DNA from: Archaeoglobales archaeon
Lineage (GTDB): Archaea > Halobacteriota > Archaeoglobi > Archaeoglobales > Archaeoglobaceae
Length of the DNA: 64,000 bases
Assembly: GCA_030055595.1 (NCBI GenBank)
Contig: JASFYH010000001.1
Span: 149,224 to 213,223 of the forward strand
Direction: 5' to 3'
Made by a program: the position numbers and the translations under genes. This document shows positions 51,271-60,816 of this stretch, piece after piece. The notes under the pieces were generated by a model. It ran no database searches. It saw only the letters and a program-made list of their open reading frames with translations, and was not told where the DNA came from. Every line of letters begins with the position of its first letter. Positions within the stretch are counted from its first letter, which is position 1.

Positions 51271-54150
51271 CTAATCTCTACTTAACCCCCTAGTTATAAT
51301 CATATCCCAAACAATTGCTTCATAGGCTTTTTTTAGGTCTCCATCCGCCAATCTGGCTCCAACTGCTTCGATCACGGCTAGATCAAATTCAAGTCTCAGT
51401 GGGTTGGTTTCAATTGGAGGTGGTTGGGTCAGATCTTCCCGATCTTCTTTTTCAAGCAACCAAAACCATTCGTATCTTTCTTCAAAGTGGAGATCCATCT
51501 GCTCTCTTAATGGTGGAAAATCCTTTTTGCAATATTTGTCATAAATCTCTGCCAATTTCTTTATATGGTCTTTTTTAGGGCATAATTTCATATAATCGAG
51601 GTCATAGTGTCTTAGTTCAGTGTATCTACCTGTTGTTTCCTCTTTTATATTAAAGAAATAAGCCAGAAAGAATATAGAATTTAACAGCACAACTAACGCT
51701 TTACAGCGTTCGATCTCATTTTCGCCCACAACATGAAAAACATTGGCTAAGATTATTGGATGGTTTGAATAATGAGCAATCAGACTTTGATTAGGGGAGT
51801 AAGGGTTTATTCTGCGAATTACAGCAACTTGAGATGTCGATCGTTTAAATTCGGTTTTTATATAGTTTGTCCAATAGTCTTGAGATAGGCTTCCTTTGAA
51901 CTCGCAAAGTTCTTTAATTTCTTCAATATTTTCATAAGGTTCTTTTGCTACATAATCATGGATTTCTGTAACGTCCATCTTACTCAAGCCCACGGGGGTT
52001 CTAAGAGCTGGGAGAAAGTGACGCTTACTTAACTTAAACTTCTGAACTCCAGCATGAGTTTTAGCGATAATTGAGTCTTCAAGTTCTTGATCTAATATGA
52101 GAAAAGCTTCTTGTATTCTGCTTTCAGATATGGGGCGAGTTATAAACATAAAACTTGATGTGCCTGAGGGTCTTGGTCCATAACCTTCTCTAAAATAATT
52201 TTCGGGAAATGGATCGAGTATTCTCTCTGCCTCCTCTATTATACGTTTTAAAGCATTATTCGCTTCAAAAGAAGGACCGCTTATGAATGGCATCATATTG
52301 GTGAATTTGGGTAATACTTCGCTCAATAAATGCGAATTTAGATCCAATAGATCACTTCTAAGTTCCTCAACCTCTTTTATTTGCTGGGAGATCCATCTAA
52401 CTTCATCTTCCCTTAACTTATTGAGGTCTTTCTTGATCATACAGAATTTCACCTTGTGCTCCCGTGATCTGGAGCTTGTTTTTTTAGCTACGACAAGAAG
52501 ATCTCGATATTCGGAATATTCAGAAAAACCATAATTTTTGGACGCTTTAATTACATAAAGTGGAAGCCATTTTTTGAAAATTATTTCTCGAACCTTCTCA
52601 CTTTCTCTACCTCTCAGCACATTTATAGGTATTACTGCTCCAAAAAAACCGTCTTCTTTTAGAAATACGTCTGCTAAAGCTATGAAGTGCCCCCATAACC
52701 CAACCTCTCCCCCAACTACATTTTCCAGAGTGCTCGTATCTATGTAGTCTCTAATACCTCTCTCAAGCTTTGTAAATGGAGGATTCATGAGGATAACGTC
52801 CACAGGTTTGAGAGTTATTTGAACTTCTTCTCCAGTTCTTTTATAGCCCTTTCCATTAACCTGATCCATACCTATTAGTTTCGTCAGGTCATAGAAACCC
52901 GGTTTCATCTGTTCATAGGGTAAGAGTTTTAGAGCATCTCCTAAGATAATTTGAGTCGAATTTATAGTCGTAAGTGGATCCATAGCCGCAAGATTTGCGT
53001 TGCTTAAATGAACCGCGAATGGCATTAGATCGCAACCGAAAATTTGCTCTTCACAAAAAATTTTGTGGGGATTTATGTTTGCTGATTTGCCCTCTCTCCA
53101 TAGCTCAAGCTTTTTTCTGTAAGCCATCGTTAGTATTGTTCCAGAACCACATGCCGGATCGAATACTGTAACATCGGGTTTTTCAATTGTAAGCAGACTG
53201 AGGAGATAAGCAGCTATGGGTCTTGTATAGAACGCTGCTAACAGTTTTCTAATTTTCTTTGGCATAAGTTCATGGAAAAGCCTTCCCGGAAGTTCGAAAC
53301 GAATATTTTTTATTTGAATGCTGAAAAGGAGATTAAAGGTATCTTGGATCATTTCTGGTTTAACGAAGTCTATAACATCTAATTCGAAGATCGGTCTGTA
53401 GTTGATTTCCTTTATTCTTCTAAAAATTTCTCTAACGTCTTCTGCCTGTATTTTTCTTAAATCGAGATCTCTTAAAATACTGGGTTTTTCTTCGGAGTAG
53501 AACCTGACGAACAAAACTTGGCTTAAGAAAATATATGAAGCTAAGAATTTAGACGCTTCTCTCACTATTTCTTTTCTCTTTACCTCGTCTTTTTCTACTG
53601 GATTGATCCCAAAGAAAAGCTTTGGATCGCTAATAATTCCCATTATTTGGGCTTCGTCAATTTGGATCTTTTCCATTAATTCTTCAATCTGGGTTTTTAG
53701 TAAAGCTACAACGGTTTCCAAGCTTAAAGAAACCGGTATTCTTTTACTTAAGACATCTTCAACTTTTTTCAGAGCTACAGGAAGAGATGATCTCAACTCT
53801 AACTGCGGATTTAGGACTATGAAGTAAGCAGAACAATTTCTAACAAGATCTTCTACATCATCTGCCGACGTCCGTCTTTTTTTGATTTCATTGGGGTAGA
53901 ACACGATCATTCCGTATTCGGTGCCAACGTCTCTCATGTGGGAGACATATTGCATGAAAGCTTCCTTAAGCTCTCTGGGGTTATTAGGATCGCCTATTTT
54001 AATACTGATGATCCAATGCTCGCCAAGCCATTCGACCACAAAATCTGGTATCGACACATATTTTACTTCAGATATAACCTTGGCTCCTAATTCATTAAAG
54101 ACTCTTTGAATTGAAGGGTAGAGAGTGCGTTCAGTAATTCGGTCAGTCAC
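51271..54150 (-). CDS. Orphan N6-adenine DNA methyltransferase (type IIG/Eco57I-like)
   Basis: A 959-residue protein with an N-terminal nuclease-like region (about 1-110, PDFVVEWLGEHWIISIKIG, an incomplete PD-(D/E)xK look), then the methyltransferase core: motif I DPACGSGTI near residue 332 and catalytic NPPF near residue 455, and a long target-recognition region. This fits single-chain restriction-modification or BREX-like methylases. There is no separate nuclease, specificity subunit or integrase nearby. GTG start. It sits alone between the crotonase and pycB in more AT-rich flanks, which fits transfer, but that is inference. Confidence 0.83.
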   Translation of the reverse strand: MTDRITERTLYPSIQRVFNELGAKVISEVKYVSIPDFVVEWLGEHWIISIKIGDPNNPRELKEAFMQYVSHMRDVGTEYGMIVFYPNEIKKRRTSADDVEDLVRNCSAYFIVLNPQLELRSSLPVALKKVEDVLSKRIPVSLSLETVVALLKTQIEELMEKIQIDEAQIMGIISDPKLFFGINPVEKDEVKRKEIVREASKFLASYIFLSQVLFVRFYSEEKPSILRDLDLRKIQAEDVREIFRRIKEINYRPIFELDVIDFVKPEMIQDTFNLLFSIQIKNIRFELPGRLFHELMPKKIRKLLAAFYTRPIAAYLLSLLTIEKPDVTVFDPACGSGTILTMAYRKKLELWREGKSANINPHKIFCEEQIFGCDLMPFAVHLSNANLAAMDPLTTINSTQIILGDALKLLPYEQMKPGFYDLTKLIGMDQVNGKGYKRTGEEVQITLKPVDVILMNPPFTKLERGIRDYIDTSTLENVVGGEVGLWGHFIALADVFLKEDGFFGAVIPINVLRGRESEKVREIIFKKWLPLYVIKASKNYGFSEYSEYRDLLVVAKKTSSRSREHKVKFCMIKKDLNKLREDEVRWISQQIKEVEELRSDLLDLNSHLLSEVLPKFTNMMPFISGPSFEANNALKRIIEEAERILDPFPENYFREGYGPRPSGTSSFMFITRPISESRIQEAFLILDQELEDSIIAKTHAGVQKFKLSKRHFLPALRTPVGLSKMDVTEIHDYVAKEPYENIEEIKELCEFKGSLSQDYWTNYIKTEFKRSTSQVAVIRRINPYSPNQSLIAHYSNHPIILANVFHVVGENEIERCKALVVLLNSIFFLAYFFNIKEETTGRYTELRHYDLDYMKLCPKKDHIKKLAEIYDKYCKKDFPPLREQMDLHFEERYEWFWLLEKEDREDLTQPPPIETNPLRLEFDLAVIEAVGARLADGDLKKAYEAIVWDMIITRGLSRD

Positions 54151-54255
54151 TTCTTCTATAAAGGGCGATTATTTAATAAACCTTATGTTAGATTTTGAAA
54201 GATAAAAGGTAAAGATCTAAACAATCAAAAATTACTGTTCAAATTTAGCAAAAAA

Positions 54256-55731
54256 ATGGAACAAACGAAATTTTATTATATTCCACCCAAAATCACACCC
54301 ATGGTAAAGATCGTTGATCTCACGCTGAGAGATGGACACCAATCGCTGTTAGCCACGAGAATGCGGACAAGGGACATGATCCCAATTCTTGAAAAGTTTG
54401 ACTCCGCGGGCATATACTCTTTCGAGGTCTGGGGAGGGGCAACTTTCGACGTCTGTCACAGATTTTTGAACGAGAATCCGTGGGAAAGGCTCAAAGAGAT
54501 CAGGAAGAGAGTTAAGAACACACTCCTGCAAATGCTCCTCAGAGGGCAGAACCTCGTTGGCTATCGAAACTACCCCGATGACATCGTTGAGAAATTTGTA
54601 AAGAAAACGATCGAAAATGGTTTAGATGTTTTCAGGATCTTTGATGCGCTGAATGATGTCCGAAATCTTGTCGCTCCGATCAAATTTGCTAAGAAGTTCG
54701 GAGCTAATCATGTTCAGGGAACGATCTGCTACACGATCTCTCCCGTGCACACGATCGAGAAATACGTTGAAACTGCGAGACAGCTTGCGGAACTCGAAGT
54801 AGACTCGATCTGCATTAAGGACATGGCGGGACTACTCTCGCCAAAAGTTGCAAGCGAGCTCGTTAAGGCATTAAAGAAAGAAATAAGATTACCGATCAAC
54901 GTTCATTCACACTACACAAGCGGAATGGCTTCAATGGCTTTGCTAAAAGCGGTCGAAGCGGGAGCGGACATGATCGACACCTGCATGTCCCCGCTTGCCT
55001 GTGGAACTTCTCATCCACCAACCGAGAGCATGGTATTTGCACTTGAAGAGCTTGGCTACAGAACTGGTGTTAAATTAGAAGTCCTTCTCGAAGTCAGGGA
55101 ATACTTCATGAAGCTCAGGGAAAAGTATGCTGGCTATCTGGATCCACTTTCAACGATCCCCGACACGAACGTGCTTGTTTATCAGATCCCCGGCGGGATG
55201 TTCTCGAACATGATCTCACAGCTGAAGGAACAGAATGCCCTCGACAAGCTTCAGGAAGTCTTGAAGGAAGTGCCGAGAGTGAGAGAGGATCTTGGCTATC
55301 CACCACTTGTAACGCCTACAAGCCAAATCGTCGGCGTTCAGGCGGTGCTCAACGTGCTCATGGGAGAGAGATACAAAGTCGTAACGAAGGAAACAAAAGA
55401 TCTTGTTAAAGGAATGTATGGCAGAACTCCCGCACCGATCAAAGAAGAGATCGTGAAGAAAATCCTTGGCAATGAAAAGCCAATTGACTGCAGACCTGCG
55501 GATCTTCTTGAGCAGGAATTCGAAAAGAGAAAGAAAGAACTGCTGGAAAAGGGAATTGAGCCAAGTGACGAGAACGTGCTAATCTATGCTTTGTTCCCGC
55601 AAACAGGACTTCAGTTCCTGATGAAGCAAACAATGGAAGAACCTTTCCCTTCGACCGCAAAGAAAGTTGAAGGTAGCTTTGAAGTAGTTGTTGACGGTTC
55701 TAAGTATACTGTGAGCGTTAAACCCGCTTAG
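54256..55731 (+). CDS. Pyruvate/oxaloacetate carboxyltransferase subunit without biotin domain
   Basis: Carboxyltransferase of the PycB/OadA type, which moves CO2 between carboxybiotin and pyruvate/oxaloacetate. The TIM barrel starts KIVDLTLRDGHQSLLATRM with metal-binding DxTLRDGHQS, has VRIFDALND-type FRIFDALND, VDSICIKDMAGLLSP with the carbamylated Lys region, and NVHSHYTSGMA. It ends at residue 491 with VEGSFEVVVDGSKYTVSVKP, just where family members go on to a biotinyl domain (AMKM), which is absent. A separate biotin carrier must exist elsewhere if active. The start may be 54256 or the ATG at 54301. Confidence 0.86.
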   Translation: MEQTKFYYIPPKITPMVKIVDLTLRDGHQSLLATRMRTRDMIPILEKFDSAGIYSFEVWGGATFDVCHRFLNENPWERLKEIRKRVKNTLLQMLLRGQNLVGYRNYPDDIVEKFVKKTIENGLDVFRIFDALNDVRNLVAPIKFAKKFGANHVQGTICYTISPVHTIEKYVETARQLAELEVDSICIKDMAGLLSPKVASELVKALKKEIRLPINVHSHYTSGMASMALLKAVEAGADMIDTCMSPLACGTSHPPTESMVFALEELGYRTGVKLEVLLEVREYFMKLREKYAGYLDPLSTIPDTNVLVYQIPGGMFSNMISQLKEQNALDKLQEVLKEVPRVREDLGYPPLVTPTSQIVGVQAVLNVLMGERYKVVTKETKDLVKGMYGRTPAPIKEEIVKKILGNEKPIDCRPADLLEQEFEKRKKELLEKGIEPSDENVLIYALFPQTGLQFLMKQTMEEPFPSTAKKVEGSFEVVVDGSKYTVSVKPA

Positions 55732-55956
55732 CCAATCCATTTTTTGAAGGACTCAATAATGTTAACGTGATAATCTGGCGGAGAGGCTTGGGAATGCATA
55801 AATTTTGCCTTTTAAAAACTTTGAAGTGGAAAAAGGCGAATCTATAGTCTTGAAAGATGCTAAGAAGTATTGGATAAGGCTTATCTGATTGCGGTTGAAT
55901 TCGACACTAAAATCATTCGTGGGAAATTTGAAATATTTAAAGCCCAACTCTTTATC

Positions 55957-56679
55957 ATGAACGAGATCGTGGAAGCGGAGATCGTTGCTGAAAGTCCGTC
56001 GCTCAAGAACCCAATAATCCTGACAAGCTTCCCCGGAATCGGTCTTGTTGGCACAATTGCGACCGCTTATTTCATTACAGAGCTTCAGCTTGAAAATCTT
56101 GGTGTTTTAGATTCCAAAATGCTTCCTCCAGTTGCCACGCTTTACGAGGGTGTAGTTTTACCGCCAATAAGGATTTACCAATCGAAAGAGCTGAACTTTC
56201 TTCTTATCCATTCCGATGTCCCCATAATTCCGCAGATCGCATACGGAATAAGCAAAGTAATAGTTGACTGGGCGTTAGAGATCAAGGCTCATCGGATTTT
56301 CTCTCTTGCGGGAATAGCGACTTTTGAAGACAAAAAGAGAGTTTTTGGAGCGGTTACACACAAAGATCTGATTGGAGAAATAAAGGACCATGTTGAGATC
56401 TTAAGAACTGGAACGATCTCAGGTGTTGCGGGGAGCATCATGAATGAGTGCGTTGCAGTGAGATTTCCGGGAATTGCTCTCCTTGGCGAAACCTCTGGCT
56501 TCAATCCAGATCCGAGAACTGCAGCGAATCTCATCGGAGCACTTAACAAGATTTTGGGCTGGAAGATAAGTGTTGAAAAACTGCTACAAGAAGCGGAGTT
56601 CATCGAAGCACAGATGCAGAAGCTTGCAGAACAGGCTGTCCAGGAAGTAAAGAAGGAAGAATTCCCGATGTATGGGTGA
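55957..56679 (+). CDS. PAC2-family proteasome assembly chaperone-like protein
   Basis: A 240-residue PAC2 (COG2047-like) protein: LTSFPGIGLVGTIATAYFITEL near residue 25, LAGIATFEDKKRVFGAVT and VAVRFPGIALLGETSGFNPDPRTAANLI are typical. Archaeal members are thought to help proteasome assembly. A TATA-like atatttaaa at about 55932-55940 lies about 20-25 nt before the ATG at 55957, which favours a leaderless start over one 29 codons upstream. The stop is 5 bases before the next start. Confidence 0.86.
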   Translation: MNEIVEAEIVAESPSLKNPIILTSFPGIGLVGTIATAYFITELQLENLGVLDSKMLPPVATLYEGVVLPPIRIYQSKELNFLLIHSDVPIIPQIAYGISKVIVDWALEIKAHRIFSLAGIATFEDKKRVFGAVTHKDLIGEIKDHVEILRTGTISGVAGSIMNECVAVRFPGIALLGETSGFNPDPRTAANLIGALNKILGWKISVEKLLQEAEFIEAQMQKLAEQAVQEVKKEEFPMYG

Positions 56680-56683
56680 GAAA

Positions 56684-57073
56684 ATGAAGTGCTATGTGCT
56701 TAGCGGAATAGCCAAGGGAGTTATTGAGGATATCGTCAGGAGGAACATAAGAACAATTGAAGTGCGGAGTGCTCATAATGTAGCTACCGCATTGAAAGTT
56801 AATCTCGGAGACTGTGTTTTTCTGACTTACTCTAAAATAGGAGACTTAGAAAGGGGGGTCAGTGGAATAATAGCAGAGGTTAGCGGAAAAGAAGTAATCC
56901 AGCAATCTCTGTTCTACTCTTCTCCACATTACATCGAAGAAAATGAAATGGCGGTTGTTAGACTCAGGCTGAATCCAAGAGGGGTTGGCAGAATTATCCA
57001 GATAAAAACTGGAGACTTGCTTGAGGCAATAGAAGCAGAAATTGTCGAGATAACACATTTTACTGCTTGGTAG
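56684..57073 (+). CDS. DUF473 family protein
   Basis: A 129-residue archaeal protein: VLSGIAKGVIEDIVRRNIRTIEVRSAHN at the start, LGDCVFLTYSKIGDLERGVSGIIAEV in the middle. This is the DUF473 family, function unknown. The ATG at 56684 has gggtgag in front; an ATG 4 codons earlier overlaps the PAC2 gene. It is probably in one operon with the PAC2 gene and ends 2 bases before the convergent endonuclease V gene. Confidence 0.82.
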   Translation: MKCYVLSGIAKGVIEDIVRRNIRTIEVRSAHNVATALKVNLGDCVFLTYSKIGDLERGVSGIIAEVSGKEVIQQSLFYSSPHYIEENEMAVVRLRLNPRGVGRIIQIKTGDLLEAIEAEIVEITHFTAW

Positions 57074-57075
57074 CC

Positions 57076-57708
57076 TTAGAACATTGATTTCTTTAACTCT
57101 TGACAAAATTCATGAGCTATTTTTATTGGCAAAGGCAATTTACCTTTCATGCATAACTTTACTACTTCTAAGGCAGTTTCAGGAGAAATAAAGCTTCCTG
57201 GAGAGACGTAAATCTCCTTGCAGTTTTTACAGCCTTTTAAAGTGTATCCTATTGTCTGTCCAGCGTCTTTTATAATCTTAATGTCTCCTTCACCTTCAAT
57301 TTCTCCAAAAAGTTTCTTCTTGGTTACTCCTATTGCTGGAGTGTTTGTTTTAATTGCGATGTAGGTTGCAAGCCCGCATTTTCTCGGATGAGCTATTCCG
57401 CTTCCATCAACGATTATAATTGTCCCCGAAGTGATTAGGTTTTCCACAGCATTCACCGCTGGATTGCCTTCACGAAACATCAAATAACCCGGTATGTATG
57501 GAAAGCTGACCTCATCTATGGAAAAATTTCTCTCAGTCTCCCTTAAATCAGGAAATTCGAACTTTACAGCACAAGATAGAACCTTACTACCAAGAAATGT
57601 TTGATCAACCCCGATTATATGCCTTATTTCCTCGATTCTGTATCTGTCCCTTAGGTCCACTCTTTCAGCAATTTTTAGCTGGATTTCCTTGAGCTCTTCA
57701 ATGTTCAT
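57076..57708 (-). CDS. nfi: Endonuclease V
   Basis: Cuts DNA near deoxyinosine to start repair of deaminated adenine. Catalytic features: D in IIGVDQTFLG near residue 35, YIPGYLMFREG with the strand-separating PYIP wedge, and VDGSGIAHPRKCGLATY with the second acidic site. Length 210 is normal. It overlaps the upstream deacetylase-like gene by 4 bases. Confidence 0.93.
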   Translation of the reverse strand: MNIEELKEIQLKIAERVDLRDRYRIEEIRHIIGVDQTFLGSKVLSCAVKFEFPDLRETERNFSIDEVSFPYIPGYLMFREGNPAVNAVENLITSGTIIIVDGSGIAHPRKCGLATYIAIKTNTPAIGVTKKKLFGEIEGEGDIKIIKDAGQTIGYTLKGCKNCKEIYVSPGSFISPETALEVVKLCMKGKLPLPIKIAHEFCQELKKSMF

Positions 57709-58784
57709 CTAAAGCACTTCCAGAACTTCGAGTGAACCTTTTTCACATCTTCGATATTGGCTTTGAGCTTTGGAATTGCTGCGGTTTTCTTTCTCCATAC
57801 AAGTTCAGCAAGATAGTTTTCGGGTTCTCTTATTGCGGAAATGTCGAAACCCGCCATTGCGGAGATTATTCCAAGATTTGTGTATGGCAACGCTGCTTCA
57901 ACGCTGTAGCCACCTTCGAGAGTAGCTACAACTCTTCCATCACAAAGTTCCTCAGCTATTCCGATGCACCATTTAAACATATCCGCATAGCCCCTTGCTG
58001 TTAAAGCCAAGCCTGTCAGCTGATCCGTAAAGTGAGCATCAAGTCCCGCAGAGATTGCGATGAATTCTGGCTCAAATTCGAGTGTAAGGGGCTCGATTAT
58101 TTCTTCAATAACCATTCTGTATCCCTCGTCTCCCGTGCCGGGGGGCAGAGGAATATTTACATTGTATCCCAGTCCTTCGCCTTCTCCACACTCCTGAGGA
58201 TAACCAGTGCCCGGATATAGTGGAATCTGATGTGTTGAGATAAAAAGAACCCTATTGTCATTGTAGAACGCTTCCTGCGTTCCATCGCCATGGTGGGCAT
58301 CCCAGTCAAGAATTAGAATCCTTTTAAGTCCCCTCTTCAGCAACCACTTTACCATAACTGCGATATTGTTTATGTAGCAGAAACCCGCCCCTATGTGCGG
58401 TTTTGCATGATGCCCCGGAGGGCGAACCATTGCAAATGCGTTATCAACCTCACCTTCAAGAACCGCCTTAGCCCCTCTTATTGCTCCACCAGCGGCGAGC
58501 AAAGCCTTTTCAAAGACACCAACTGGGATATTCGTATCCATGTCTATTACTCCACCTTTTTTGCTCTCCTCCCTAAGAAAATCTATGTATTCCTTCGTGT
58601 GGACTTCAAGAACATCTTCGATACTCGCTTCGGTTGGCTCAAGAAGTTTTATCTCGGGAGAATCAAATATTCCCTCCTCTTTGAGCTGATCTATTGTGTA
58701 AGCCAGTCTCTCTTTTCTCTCCGGATGAGTTGGAGATTGCTCATGCTCAAGATAAACTGGATGAAACACGATCCCTGTTACCAT
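57705..58784 (-). CDS. Histone deacetylase-like amidohydrolase
   Basis: Zinc amidohydrolase of the arginase/deacetylase fold, 359 residues. RPPGHHAKPHIGAGFCYINN holds the tandem catalytic His, ILDWDAHHGDGTQEAFY the zinc Asp and His, and ISAGLDAHFTDQLTGL the last zinc Asp. Substrates in archaea may be acetylated polyamines, acetoin-type compounds or acetylated proteins such as Alba; not decidable here. It is in an operon with nfi. Confidence 0.92.
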   Translation of the reverse strand: MVTGIVFHPVYLEHEQSPTHPERKERLAYTIDQLKEEGIFDSPEIKLLEPTEASIEDVLEVHTKEYIDFLREESKKGGVIDMDTNIPVGVFEKALLAAGGAIRGAKAVLEGEVDNAFAMVRPPGHHAKPHIGAGFCYINNIAVMVKWLLKRGLKRILILDWDAHHGDGTQEAFYNDNRVLFISTHQIPLYPGTGYPQECGEGEGLGYNVNIPLPPGTGDEGYRMVIEEIIEPLTLEFEPEFIAISAGLDAHFTDQLTGLALTARGYADMFKWCIGIAEELCDGRVVATLEGGYSVEAALPYTNLGIISAMAGFDISAIREPENYLAELVWRKKTAAIPKLKANIEDVKKVHSKFWKCFR

Positions 58785-58937
58785 TAGCTTAAGTTCCTGA
58801 AAGAATATTAAAATTTTACTAAATAAAGAACTACCGCAGTTTCAGTTCAGCTTTTGCTTTTCCGATTCATGATTTAAGATGAATCGATTTAGAGAATATA
58901 GAAAGCTTTAAATCTCGCTTAAGCTATCAAGTTATTT

Positions 58938-59198
58938 ATGGATGAGTTTGATTTTTTGGATGAAGAAGAAGATGAAGTAGTTGAGGGAGAAGACGGTGTA
59001 AAGCTTGCTGAAATTTATAAACTCACAATGAAACTCCTGAGGTTGTTAGAAGACTTGAAGAGTGTTGAATTAAAGGAGTCGACGTCTTTAATGTTAATAA
59101 GAGAACTAATTGGAGAAGATAAAGTTCTATTAGGTCTTGCTTCAAAAATGCTTCAAGATATAAGCCTCAGATTTGATGGAGAGGACTACGTCAGCTAA
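58938..59198 (+). CDS. Small acidic protein of unknown function
   Basis: An 86-residue protein with a very acidic first 20 residues (FDFLDEEEDEVVEGEDG) followed by two or three amphipathic helices (KLAEIYKLTMKLLRLLEDLKSVEL). No family recognised. It has its own promoter: a TATA-like ctttaaatc near 58907-58915 about 26 nt before the ATG. It overlaps the tail of the flippase-like gene on the other strand by 8 bases. The spacer 58785-58937 otherwise holds only the divergent promoters. Confidence 0.6.
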   Translation: MDEFDFLDEEEDEVVEGEDGVKLAEIYKLTMKLLRLLEDLKSVELKESTSLMLIRELIGEDKVLLGLASKMLQDISLRFDGEDYVS

Positions 59199-60162
59199 AA
59201 AATTTTTTAAAAGCCCTTGCATTTAATGTTATTGCACCAAAGATTATATTTAGATGATACGTTATAAGCCTCCATACCGCAACAAGAGAACCTAAAATGC
59301 TCAAATCTACGAATTTAGAATAAAGATAAGCCATGCTTGTCTCCGCAATACCGCTACTGCCTGGAGTCAGCGGAATGAGAGAGATGACCACGATTATCAG
59401 CTGAGCGGTATACGAAATCAGAAAATTAGGGTCTTGGCTAAAAGAGAGCAGAATTACTGACGGAATAAAGAATGTAGCACTCCACATCAATGCAGTTATT
59501 GTGAAAAGCATTACCAAGTATAGTGGATCTGAAAGCAACTTCAAAGAACCTTCTCGGAAATTTTTCAACTCGTTCTCAAGCCTCTCAGCAATTTTTCGTC
59601 CTTTGAAAATCCTATTTGCCAGCTTTGAAAACTTCTGTATGCTTTTTTCATCTTTTAAGATCGCATATAGGAAATAGAGAAAGAACAGGAAGATTAAAAT
59701 AAATATAGTCGCAACTCTATATCCGAGTTCGGTTGCAAAGCCAGTAAAGATCAAGAATGTCGGGAGAGCAAGGATGAAGAAAATTGAATCAAGCACCCTC
59801 TCGGTTATAACTACAAAAGTGCTTTTTCCTAATGCCATTCCTTTATCTGAAAGCATTTTGATCCTCAAAGGCTCACCTCCAGCGGAAGAAGGTGTGATCG
59901 CTGCTAAGAACATGCTGTTGAGTGTTATTTCAAGAGCCCCCGTGTAGGGGACTTCGAATTGGAGATGTTTTGAGATCTTTTTGAGTCTAAAAGCCCAAAG
60001 AAGCCAAAAAGAAGCTTGACAAAGACTTGCTAATAATATAAAACCGAAATTAACTTTCAGAACGAGTTCCCAAGTTAAACTCGTTTCAGTGATCTTGAAG
60101 ATTAAGATCGTTGTGATCAGACTGATGAGGATCCCGAGGAAAGCGGATCTGAGAGCACTCAA
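59191..60162 (-). CDS. Flippase-like membrane protein (LPG synthase TM domain / UPF0104)
   Basis: A 323-residue membrane protein with about eight helices. ITPSSAGGEPLRIKMLSDKG near residue 100 and LIPLTPGSSGIAETSMAYLY near residue 260 are the two signatures of the UPF0104/lysylphosphatidylglycerol synthetase-like membrane domain (AglD-like in archaea). Possible roles are lipid transport or glycolipid handling. TTG start preceded by aggggt. It is next to a small methyltransferase gene. Confidence 0.84.
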   Translation of the reverse strand: MSALRSAFLGILISLITTILIFKITETSLTWELVLKVNFGFILLASLCQASFWLLWAFRLKKISKHLQFEVPYTGALEITLNSMFLAAITPSSAGGEPLRIKMLSDKGMALGKSTFVVITERVLDSIFFILALPTFLIFTGFATELGYRVATIFILIFLFFLYFLYAILKDEKSIQKFSKLANRIFKGRKIAERLENELKNFREGSLKLLSDPLYLVMLFTITALMWSATFFIPSVILLSFSQDPNFLISYTAQLIIVVISLIPLTPGSSGIAETSMAYLYSKFVDLSILGSLVAVWRLITYHLNIIFGAITLNARAFKKFFS

Positions 60163-60201
60163 AGCTGACCCCTTGCTGATGTCTCTCAGGGGTTTATAAG
60201 C

Positions 60202-60816
60202 TTATGGCACCCTTCCCGAGATGATCACGACAAGCTTGCTCCAGACTTTATAAGGACCCATTTCAACGTATTCAATTTCTTTGAGCCCCGCTTTTTCGAA
60301 CCAGTCTATACATTGTTCAGTTGATGGAAAAAGCATAATTTTTTCGGCAACTTTTCTTATTACCGGGTTTTTAGGACTTCTCGGTGCAAGAATCACGACT
60401 CTTCCACCATTTTTGGTAACTCTAACCATTTCGGAGATGCCTTTCAAAGGATCCGGCCAATACTCTATGCTTCCGGCTGAGATCGCCGAATCAAAGACTT
60501 TTTCTTTGAAAGGCAGATTTTCGGCATCTCCAAGAAAGAAATTAGCGTTTAGCTTCTTCTTTGCTCTCTTAATTTGTTCTGGAGTTAGATCAACGCAGGA
60601 AATTCTTTCAGGAGAGGTTTTTTTTGCAATTCCGATTGTAGTAAATCCTGTGCCACATCCCACCTCTAAAACAAAAGCGCCTTCGTGGATCTCAGCCATC
60701 TCTATAACCTTCTCTCTCATCTTTTCAGAGTAAAAGATTGGATTGATGTAGTCGTAAATTCTTGAAAAATATTTATAAAAGTTCCGAGCTCGATCTTTAT
60801 GGTCAAGTAGAGCCAT
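60202..60816 (-). CDS. Class I SAM-dependent methyltransferase
   Basis: Methyltransferase of 204 residues with motif I VLEVGCGTGFTTIGIAKK near residue 50, an acidic residue in VDLTPEQIKRAK, and LPFKEKVFDSAISAGSIEYW as motif II/III. The start (NFYKYFSRIYDYINPIFYSEKMR) resembles UbiE/menaquinone methyltransferases; Archaeoglobi use menaquinone, so quinone methylation is possible but not shown. One base separates it from rps6e upstream. Confidence 0.85.
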   Translation of the reverse strand: MALLDHKDRARNFYKYFSRIYDYINPIFYSEKMREKVIEMAEIHEGAFVLEVGCGTGFTTIGIAKKTSPERISCVDLTPEQIKRAKKKLNANFFLGDAENLPFKEKVFDSAISAGSIEYWPDPLKGISEMVRVTKNGGRVVILAPRSPKNPVIRKVAEKIMLFPSTEQCIDWFEKAGLKEIEYVEMGPYKVWSKLVVIISGRVP

